Positions 1 to 5,140 of a DNA stretch of 5,992 nt are shown in pieces. Numbering within the stretch: position 1 is the first letter of the stretch; each line of letters starts with the position of its first letter. The DNA comes from Planctomycetota bacterium (lineage in GTDB: Bacteria; Planctomycetota; Phycisphaerae; UBA1845; UTPLA1), in the NCBI GenBank assembly GCA_027295245.1, contig JAPULF010000139.1, forward strand, positions 1 through 5,992. Direction: 5' to 3'. The notes under the pieces were generated by a model. That model had not been told where the DNA came from. It searched no databases and was given only the letters and a program-made list of their open reading frames with translations. Position numbers and translations under genes: made by a program.

Positions 1-299
1 AACGCTATCCCATTCGCTATGGCGGCCGTCGATGCGACGGGCTCGGGGCATTCGTATCGCCAGCGGACCTTTAGCTCGGCCGGCAGAGCGGAGGTGGCCA
101 CACCGGTAAGCGCCGCATCTCCTCGAAAGCTGTGCCAGCCGGTGGTCGATGCGGAGCGCAGCTTCGCTTCGTTGGCAGCCTTCGTTTTAGCGTCTTGAGC
201 GCGGGCCGGCACTAATTCCAAAATCACCGACAGCGCGCACGCCACTATGAATGGAAAGATACATACTACAGGCATCCATCGACGGCCAAGCCACGTCAT
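1..299 (-). CDS. Secreted PQQ/BamB-like beta-propeller protein, N-terminal part (3' end outside window)
   Basis: The frame is open from ATG 297-299 to the left edge, giving 99 residues; the rest lies outside the window. GGAG at 306-309 (minus strand) stands six bases before the ATG. Residues 1-34 form a signal peptide: RR at 6-7, a hydrophobic core at about 10-31, and a good AxA cleavage site (PARA then QDA, after residue 34). After a lysine-rich linker comes GWHSFRGDAALTGVATSALP (54-73), then LKVRWRYE (76-83) and the start of a blade at VASTAAIANGIA. This arrangement (W-x-x-FRGD, TGV, S-x-LP, WxY) is the typical first blade of PQQ-like/BamB-like repeat proteins, which are abundant in planctomycetes. 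It would act outside the cytoplasmic membrane as a scaffold or possibly a dehydrogenase-like propeller. Only the first blade is visible, so no enzyme activity can be assigned. Confidence 0.8.
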   Translation of the reverse strand, partial: MTWLGRRWMPVVCIFPFIVACALSVILELVPARAQDAKTKAANEAKLRSASTTGWHSFRGDAALTGVATSALPAELKVRWRYECPEPVASTAAIANGIA

Positions 300-324
300 C
301 TTTGGCTCCGATCGCGGTTTGCCA

Positions 325-789
325 CTAGGCCGGCTTGAACTTCAACACCATCGCCGCCCCACCGGCGGCCAGCAAGATGCCCACGTAAAACTGCCACTGG
401 GGCCAGGCCTTGGGCGGGTGCATCATCATAGCAACGAAAACGCTCATGATCGGAGCGCCGGCGAAAACCAGCGGCGGCACGGTTGTCGGCTTGCCGCCGT
501 TCATCAACGCCAGGATGATGCCGAACGCCCCCAACGCACCCAGCACGCCCGCCAACGTCGACACCGTCATGCCCTTGGTCGGAAAATCGGCCGGTTCCCT
601 CTGGAACGCGAAAATAAGAACACCGGGTACGATCACGGCAACCAGGAAGTACGCCAGCCCGACGAACAGAAACGCCCGAAGAGGCCCTCTCTGGGCGCCG
701 AATCCGAGCTGTCCGCTGTGGATCGTCGGCACGTAGGCCCCCCAGAAGATGATCGTTGCAACGACACACACAAGCCAGTGAATCTTCAT
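325..789 (-). CDS. Five-helix EamA/DMT-like membrane protein (half-size transporter)
   Basis: The protein has 154 residues, starting MKIHWLVCVV behind a strong Shine-Dalgarno sequence. Five hydrophobic segments are visible: about residues 4-22, 42-62, 75-95, 101-121 and 130-148. The C-terminal stretch resembles one EamA repeat of the drug/metabolite transporter superfamily: a GVLGALGAFGIILALMNGG helix, a TVPPLVFAGAPIMSVFVAMMM helix (family form: PLxxLxPVxxxLxAxxxLxE) and a final WPQWQFYVGILLAAGGAAMVL helix (family form: WxGxxLIxxGVxLL). Full DMT carriers have ten helices from two repeats; this has one repeat plus an extra helix pair and would have to work as a dimer, as in known four- to five-helix DMT members. 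The stop is TAG at 325-327, only 25 bases before the next ATG. The transported compound is unknown; export of a small metabolite is one option. It could also be a non-transporting relative. Confidence 0.72.
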   Translation of the reverse strand: MKIHWLVCVVATIIFWGAYVPTIHSGQLGFGAQRGPLRAFLFVGLAYFLVAVIVPGVLIFAFQREPADFPTKGMTVSTLAGVLGALGAFGIILALMNGGKPTTVPPLVFAGAPIMSVFVAMMMHPPKAWPQWQFYVGILLAAGGAAMVLKFKPA

Positions 790-793
790 CGCG

Positions 794-800
794 CTCCTCC
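794..800 (-). promoter_or_regulatory. Strong Shine-Dalgarno sequence fixing the start of the EamA-like gene
   Basis: GGAGGAG on the minus strand, with six bases between GGAGG and the ATG at 787-789. It selects this ATG over an in-frame ATG at 909, which would add 40 hydrophilic residues and overlap the end of the thioesterase gene by 85 bases. Confidence 0.8.
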
Positions 801-824
801 GCGTTTTGTTGACGACCGAACCAC

Positions 825-1241
825 TCAGGCGCTGCCGGACTCGAACCTGGACCTGATGGAATCGGGAATCGGAATGGACTCGAACGACTGCTTCTTCATT
901 CGGCAGCACACCATCTTGACGCGGCCGAGGGCGGTTCGCTCCCCGTCGTGCGAAAAGACGGCCTCATAGGTCACGGACTTCGTGCCGATTTCCGTCACGA
1001 TCAATCGAACCTCGACCTCGTTCTCGAAACGGACCGAACCGAAGTATTCGCAGCTCACGTGGACGCGCGGCCAACTGATCGTCTCGCCCTCATATTCCTG
1101 GACCACGCCCATGCCCAGCGATCGAAACAAGGCGTGCTCTACTTCCTCCATCCAACGGAAGTAATTCGCAAAGTGCATCACGCCCGCCATGTCGGTCTCG
1201 GCGAACTGAACGCGTCTCGTGAGGGTGAATTCAGTAGGCAT
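825..1241 (-). CDS. Hotdog-fold acyl-CoA thioesterase (4HBT/YbgC-like)
   Basis: A 138-residue soluble protein of the 4-hydroxybenzoyl-CoA thioesterase superfamily, the usual length for a single hotdog domain. The active-site signature runs VQFAETDMAGVMHFANYFRWMEE (11-33). It corresponds to the family form FxDTDxxGxVxxxNYxxxME, with D17 as the catalytic aspartate. It is followed by the long helix, and then by VHVSCEYFGSVRFENEVEVRLIVTEIGTKSVTYEAVF, which forms the antiparallel sheet. The ATG at 1239-1241 gives a normal N-terminus, although no clear Shine-Dalgarno sequence precedes it. The 40-base gap after the symporter stop holds no promoter I can recognise. Such enzymes hydrolyse acyl-, aryl- or acyl-carrier-protein thioesters. 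Release of a hydroxybenzoyl or fatty acyl thioester would suit a pathway that includes the upstream chorismate-lyase-like gene, but substrate choice is not readable from the sequence. Confidence 0.9.
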   Translation of the reverse strand: MPTEFTLTRRVQFAETDMAGVMHFANYFRWMEEVEHALFRSLGMGVVQEYEGETISWPRVHVSCEYFGSVRFENEVEVRLIVTEIGTKSVTYEAVFSHDGERTALGRVKMVCCRMKKQSFESIPIPDSIRSRFESGSA

Positions 1242-1281
1242 ACTGAGTGCTCGACATTCGCGGCCCGGACGATGAACCGCC

Positions 1282-2955
1282 CTACCTGGTAATGAACTTG
1301 CGCACCGTTGCGGCCGAAGGCGGTTTCGTCACCAGCGAAACCAGGACGAGCGCCACGGTCGAGGCCGCAACCATCGTGGCGACCGGCATGATCCCCATGA
1401 ACAGAAACTCCCGGTTCGCTCCGTAGCCGGACTTGCTGAAGAGCCACAGCCACACGGCCGCGGTGGTCAGCACGCTGGCATAGGCGCCCGCCTTCGTGAC
1501 GCCCTTCCAGTAAACCGCGGCGAACACGAGTGGAAACAGGGCGGCGAATCCGCTGAAGCACCAAATGGCCAGTGTAAACACGCTGCCCGGCCGCGTCAGC
1601 GCCAGAAGATAGGTGACCACCACGATCAACACCACGAATGCGCGCCCGTAGGCTACCCGCTGCCGATCCGTGACCTTGTCGCGGCCGATGTAGTGGGCGA
1701 CGATGTCATTTGCAAAAATACTCCCGATGCAAAGGAACTGGGAATCGAGCGACGACATGATCGCCGCGAGGATCCCGGCGGTCAGAAATCCGCTCAGCAC
1801 CGGCGTGGTCAACCTGTTGACCAGCACGCCGAGTACCGCGTTGGGATTGCTGAAGCCGTACGGAATCACGGGCTTGCCCCCGACGACCGCGGACGTGGCC
1901 CACACCCCCACCAACACGCACGGCACCCAGACGATCATGATCAGGACCGGGTGCAATATGACCGCAAGCCGAAACGTCTTCGCGGACTTCGCCGTCAACC
2001 AATGCTGAAACAGGTGCGGAAACATGGCCACGCTCAACGGGATGAACATGTATGACAAGAAGTGCCACTGGCTGATTCCACGCGGCTCGCTCACGGTCTT
2101 GGGTTTCGATTTTGGCTCCTGGTTTTCCTTCCACTTCGCCAGTTTCTTTTCGTAGACCGCGACGTCTCCGCGGTAGCGTGCCATCGGTTCGCCCTCGCGC
2201 GGAGGGCTCCGTCGAAGCTTTTCGGGGTTGTCCCGTTGCACCGCCTCAGTGGCCGCCCTCACGCCGCCGAGTTTGTCGGCGATCACAATGAAAGTAACCA
2301 CGCCAAGAATCATAAATACAATGGTCTGAAATACATTGGCCCAGGCCGCACCGCGGACTCCGCCGAGGAACACATAGATCAGGACGACCACGCAAATAAG
2401 AGCCGCGCCCAACCAGAACGGAATCGCTCCGGCCTTGACCGCCGTGGGACCCGTGCCGTGACCTTCGAACAGACTCGGAAACGCCCCCCCCGAGACCTTC
2501 TCGATCGTGACCCCGGCCCCCATGACGCCAATCAACAAGTATGGAATAACGAGGCCGACCAGGATCGGAAACAATACTAAACCCAACTTGTCGGACTCGA
2601 AGCGATCCCGAAAGAACTGGATCTGCGTGACGTAGCCGTATCGCTTGCCGAACGACCACAGCTTGATTCCGACGAGAAAAAAACAAGCCGAGTGAACGAT
2701 GCCCGACGCCGATGCCATCAGTCCGAATACGCCGATCCCCGCCTTGAATGACTCACCGGTCGATCCTATCAGGGCGAACGCCGTCATCGTGGTTCCGAAG
2801 AGCGACATGACCAATAGGAACGAACCGATGCCGCGGGATGCCAGGAAGTAATCGTTCGCCGTACCCTTGAACAGGCGGCTCGTGATGATGCCCAGCCCGA
2901 GGAGCAGGGCGAGATAGCCAAGAATGATCCAGACGGGAATCTGATTGGGGTTCAC
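1282..2955 (-). CDS. Sodium:solute symporter (SSS family)
   Basis: A 557-residue integral membrane protein of the LeuT-fold SSS family (relatives: PutP, PanF, vSGLT). About 13 hydrophobic segments can be followed, starting IILGYLALLLGLGIITS (10-26) and ending in VALVLVSLV (534-542). Family landmarks are DYFLASRGIG (35-44), the SLFGTTMTAFALIGSTGE helix (51-68), the unwound-helix and Na2-site region GILAAIMSSLDSQFLCIGSIFANDI (394-418, with S401/S402 placed like the vSGLT sodium ligands), and the RGAAWANVFQ segment (201-210). A charged, helical-looking insert of about 65 residues (232-296, rich in K, E, R and P) separates two helices and is longer than in typical members. Translation starts at GTG 2955, overlapping the previous TGA, behind a G-rich Shine-Dalgarno sequence (2961-2967, about five bases away). 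The substrate cannot be told from sequence; candidates are carboxylates, amino acids or a pathway intermediate. Confidence 0.93.
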   Translation of the reverse strand: MNPNQIPVWIILGYLALLLGLGIITSRLFKGTANDYFLASRGIGSFLLVMSLFGTTMTAFALIGSTGESFKAGIGVFGLMASASGIVHSACFFLVGIKLWSFGKRYGYVTQIQFFRDRFESDKLGLVLFPILVGLVIPYLLIGVMGAGVTIEKVSGGAFPSLFEGHGTGPTAVKAGAIPFWLGAALICVVVLIYVFLGGVRGAAWANVFQTIVFMILGVVTFIVIADKLGGVRAATEAVQRDNPEKLRRSPPREGEPMARYRGDVAVYEKKLAKWKENQEPKSKPKTVSEPRGISQWHFLSYMFIPLSVAMFPHLFQHWLTAKSAKTFRLAVILHPVLIMIVWVPCVLVGVWATSAVVGGKPVIPYGFSNPNAVLGVLVNRLTTPVLSGFLTAGILAAIMSSLDSQFLCIGSIFANDIVAHYIGRDKVTDRQRVAYGRAFVVLIVVVTYLLALTRPGSVFTLAIWCFSGFAALFPLVFAAVYWKGVTKAGAYASVLTTAAVWLWLFSKSGYGANREFLFMGIMPVATMVAASTVALVLVSLVTKPPSAATVRKFITR

Positions 2956-3203
2956 GACCGCCCCCCTGCCTTTTCGGCGGAAGCGGCGAAGTCCGATTCC
3001 TCTTCAACGGCGTCGGCATCCGCGGGCCAGCAGAACTTAACCGCCGCCGCCCAAAGCAGGGCCGCAACCATCGAGATGCCGGCGTGATACGCCAGGCCGA
3101 TCGGAACGAATCCAAACACCAGCGTGTCGGAATCATCCCACCACCAAAAGTCCTGGTGCAGGATCGCCAGTAGCACGATCAAGCCGTAGGTGACTGCTTT
3201 CAT
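2952..3203 (-). CDS. Small DUF3311-like membrane protein, symporter partner
   Basis: An 83-residue inner-membrane protein with two predicted helices: about residues 4-22 (VTYGLIVLLAIL, then an unusual FWWWDD cap) and 30-57 (FGFVPIGLAYHAGISMVAALLWAAAV). The second helix, with its FGxxPIGLxYHAGxS core and following KFCWP, matches DUF3311-type proteins, which are typically encoded directly upstream of sodium:solute symporters. The acidic tail (ADADAVEEESDFAAS) is probably cytoplasmic. ATGA overlap with the flavoprotein before it and GTGA overlap with the symporter after it show that the three genes are translationally linked. The likely role is an accessory subunit that assembles or stabilises the symporter, by analogy with other small proteins paired with SSS carriers (YhdT beside PanF). 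The function is not established in the family, as far as I know. Confidence 0.75.
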   Translation of the reverse strand: MKAVTYGLIVLLAILHQDFWWWDDSDTLVFGFVPIGLAYHAGISMVAALLWAAAVKFCWPADADAVEEESDFAASAEKAGGRS

Positions 3204-4507
3204 TTTGCGGGGCTTTCCTCGGACAGGCGCATCGGTTCAGGCAGACGGGTCCAGTCGCCCATGACATCGAAAATGGCGCCGACCTCGTCGTTGAAGACGT
3301 CGCCGATCAGAAGACGGACCAAATGATCCCTGTAAACGGGGTGGGCCGCAAGGAACTTGCCAAAACTGAAATCGCGGTCGTAAAAGGCGTGAACAAGTTG
3401 CCGGATTAATTGCATGCCGCCCGCCAATTTCGGCCCGAACGCGCCCAGCCGCTCGCCGCACACATCGCCCGCCTCCAGCCCGCCGTGGATGGCGTCGGCG
3501 GCCATCTCGCCGCTCTTGAGCGCCAGCATGACGCCGGAGGAATAGATCGGGTCGAGGAATCCGAATGCGTCTCCGATCAGGACCCAGCCGTCGCCGGCGA
3601 TGCGCCGGGAACCGTACGAGAAGTCGCTGGTGGTGTACGCCCCGCTGACCCGCCGGGCCGACGCGAGCCGCCTTTGAATACCCGGGCACTGGGCGATTTC
3701 CTCGTCGAGCGTGGCGGCCGGATCGTCGCCGCGACCGCTGCATAAATACGCGGGCGGACCGACCACGCCGATACTGGTCACATCGCCCGCCAGCGGGATC
3801 GACCAAAACCAGCCGTTTTCACCCGGCGTCGAGATGATAATCGTGGCCCCGGCGTTTCGTCCTTCGTCGCGGGCCGCCCCCTCGTAGTATGCGTAGATCG
3901 CCGCGTTGCGAAGCTGCGGATAGGCGACCCGAATGCCAAGCTGCCGCGCCAACAACGCGGATTGGCCGGTCGCGTCGACTACCACCGTCGCGGCAAGCTC
4001 GCTTTCGCGACCGTCGACCTCCGCGCGCACGCCGGCGGCCCGATCGCCTTCGAACAATACCTGACGCACCTTCGCGCCCTCGCGGACTTCCGCCCCGTGC
4101 GATTGCGCGTTGTCGAGCATCATCCGGTCGAACCGGTCGCGCGTGACCTGCCAGGTTGTCGACCACGGGTTCGGGTCGCGATCCGTAAAGTAGTACGGCA
4201 GCGACTCCTTGCCGGACGCGGAAACGAACTGAACGCTTTCCTTCCGCGGAAAGTCGGAGGCCTCCAGCTTTTCCAGCATACCGATTCGCTTGAACGTCCA
4301 GTACGTCTGCGGCATGAGCGATTCGCCGACGTGGTGGCGGGGGAATCGGCCCCGTTCGAGGATCAGCACGCGATGTCCGTGGTCCGCCAGGATGCACCCG
4401 GCCGTGGACCCCGCCGGGCCGCCACCGATGATGATGCAGTCGAACTGTTCGCGCGCCGTCATCCGTTGCCGATCCTCGCGGCTCCGAGAAGCCGTCTTGG
4501 AAACCAT
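3200..4507 (-). CDS. FAD-dependent oxidoreductase, flavin-dependent halogenase-like
   Basis: A cytoplasmic single-component flavoprotein of the PHBH/geranylgeranyl-reductase/halogenase superfamily. Residue numbers follow the 435-residue form. The FAD-binding Rossmann motif is IIIGGGPAGS (25-34) with E51 at the end of strand 2. GESLMP (61-66) follows, then FPRKESVQF (86-94), whose K89 is placed like the catalytic lysine of phenolic halogenases. VVVDATGQS (175-183) is the DG-type motif. GWFWSIP (232-238) fits the halogenase GWxWxIP signature. GDAFGFLDPIYSSG (312-325) holds the GD motif and an exact FxxPxxSxG (F317, P320, S323, G325). The ATG at 4462 (M16) is the better start: GAGGA lies 10 bases upstream, it leaves a usual short lead before the Rossmann strand, and the 15 extra residues lie next to the hairpin repeats. 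The product would then have 420 residues. The TGA overlaps the ATG of the small membrane gene. Known relatives halogenate indoles, pyrroles or phenols with FADH2, halide and O2; non-halogenating oxidases share much of this fold, so activity is inferred. Confidence 0.85.
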   Translation of the reverse strand: MVSKTASRSREDRQRMTAREQFDCIIIGGGPAGSTAGCILADHGHRVLILERGRFPRHHVGESLMPQTYWTFKRIGMLEKLEASDFPRKESVQFVSASGKESLPYYFTDRDPNPWSTTWQVTRDRFDRMMLDNAQSHGAEVREGAKVRQVLFEGDRAAGVRAEVDGRESELAATVVVDATGQSALLARQLGIRVAYPQLRNAAIYAYYEGAARDEGRNAGATIIISTPGENGWFWSIPLAGDVTSIGVVGPPAYLCSGRGDDPAATLDEEIAQCPGIQRRLASARRVSGAYTTSDFSYGSRRIAGDGWVLIGDAFGFLDPIYSSGVMLALKSGEMAADAIHGGLEAGDVCGERLGAFGPKLAGGMQLIRQLVHAFYDRDFSFGKFLAAHPVYRDHLVRLLIGDVFNDEVGAIFDVMGDWTRLPEPMRLSEESPAK

Positions 4508-4562
4508 CCGTGGCGACGGCTTCCCGCCGGTGCCACCACGGGCGAGACGCCTGCGCCACGGG
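4508..4562. repeat. Two adjacent imperfect hairpins in the gap between lyase and flavoprotein genes
   Basis: The gap downstream of the lyase stop holds two inverted repeats. The first spans 4510-4536: GTGGC (4510-4514) pairs with GCCAC (4532-4536) and CGGC (4517-4520) with GCCG (4526-4529), interrupted by one wobble and one mismatch, with the five-base loop ttccc. The second is centred on GGCG-AGA-CGCC (4541-4551), extended outward to about 4537-4555 by further pairs with one mismatch. CCACGGG occurs as a direct repeat at 4536-4542 and 4556-4562. There is no U-tract, so an intrinsic terminator is unlikely. The structure suits an RNA processing or stability element, an attenuator, or a copy of an interspersed REP-like palindrome. 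I recall GGCGTCTCGCC-type palindromes as common between planctomycete genes, but could not check this. Confidence 0.55.
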
Positions 4563-4576
4563 TAATGAAGCTGTCC

Positions 4577-5140
4577 CTAAGCATTTGAAACGACCTCCAG
4601 CAATTCGATAGCCGGTTCGTGGTCACAGTAGATCGTTCCCACGCGGCCGTAGACGACCGACGGGTGCTCCGGTCCGAAGTGCCGAAGTAGGGGGCAGTCG
4701 CCAAAGAAACGAAAATACCAGCGCGGCTCTATTCGGCGGAGCACGTTGTGCCGGATCAGAATGTCACCGAGCGGCGTTTGGCGCTCCATGATTTGGGCCC
4801 GTACCGCGTCCGAAACCAACCCCAAATCCAACTGCACGATGCCGAACTCGACCACGCGGTCGGTGCCCGAAAGCGTCAGGAGAATCTCGCGGCTGTAGAG
4901 GTCGCCGTCCTGTTTGTGTTGCAGGACCCGCAGCTCGACGGGCCGCTTGTGAAACGATTCGAGCGTGGTCGTCATGTGCCGGTGATGGACCAGCAAATCG
5001 TCAAACGGGACGGGAACGGCCGCGGACTCGACGGTCTCAAAAGGCCCGGGCGGATCCCCGCTTTCGAACGTCTTCCACAGCGCCGCCAGGGCGTCGTCGG
5101 GTTGGATGAAGTCCTTCAGTTGCCGCTCCGTGATGCTCAT
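4577..5140 (-). CDS. Chorismate pyruvate-lyase-like protein (UbiC/DUF98 fold)
   Basis: This 187-residue protein resembles the UbiC/DUF98 chorismate lyase superfamily, soluble enzymes that cleave chorismate to pyruvate and a hydroxybenzoate. The fold signature is spread along the C-terminal two thirds. LYSREILLTL (81-90) matches the UbiC strand with the substrate-binding arginine, here R84. RQTPLGDILIRH (120-131) matches the conserved TPLGxxLF loop. HEPAIELLEVV (174-184) matches the last strand with the catalytic glutamate, here E182 or E179. HHRHMTTTLE (52-61) is the usual N-terminal 'hit the substrate' helix region of DUF98-type members. The length fits the family (about 165-200). The ATG at 5140 sits in an ATGA overlap with the upstream radical SAM gene, and I see no Shine-Dalgarno sequence, so translation is probably coupled. 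Hydroxybenzoate made here could feed quinone, xanthomonadin-like or other aromatic pathways; which one cannot be read from this window. Superfamily confidence is good; the reaction is less certain. Confidence 0.75.
   Translation of the reverse strand: MSITERQLKDFIQPDDALAALWKTFESGDPPGPFETVESAAVPVPFDDLLVHHRHMTTTLESFHKRPVELRVLQHKQDGDLYSREILLTLSGTDRVVEFGIVQLDLGLVSDAVRAQIMERQTPLGDILIRHNVLRRIEPRWYFRFFGDCPLLRHFGPEHPSVVYGRVGTIYCDHEPAIELLEVVSNA

Noticed and set aside
790..909. Longer form of the EamA-like protein from ATG 909
   Set aside because: The 40 extra residues are hydrophilic and lie within the thioesterase gene, whereas the ATG at 789 has a strong Shine-Dalgarno sequence and begins directly before the first helix.
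247..969. Plus-strand open frame of 240 codons
   Set aside because: It runs antisense to the EamA-like and thioesterase genes, has low-complexity R/H-rich content and no domain, and is a typical shadow in GC-rich DNA.
1242..1281. Possible promoter or terminator between symporter and thioesterase
   Set aside because: The 40 bases show no convincing -35/-10 pair and no stem followed by a T-run in the direction of transcription.
3962..4588. Plus-strand open frame of 208 codons
   Set aside because: It is antisense to the flavoprotein gene, which has clear motifs along its length; the translation is arginine-rich without a recognisable domain.
4459..4704. Minus-strand 81-codon frame bridging the hairpin gap
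   Set aside because: It overlaps the end of the lyase gene and the start of the flavoprotein gene in another frame, and its only distinctive part is translated hairpin repeat.
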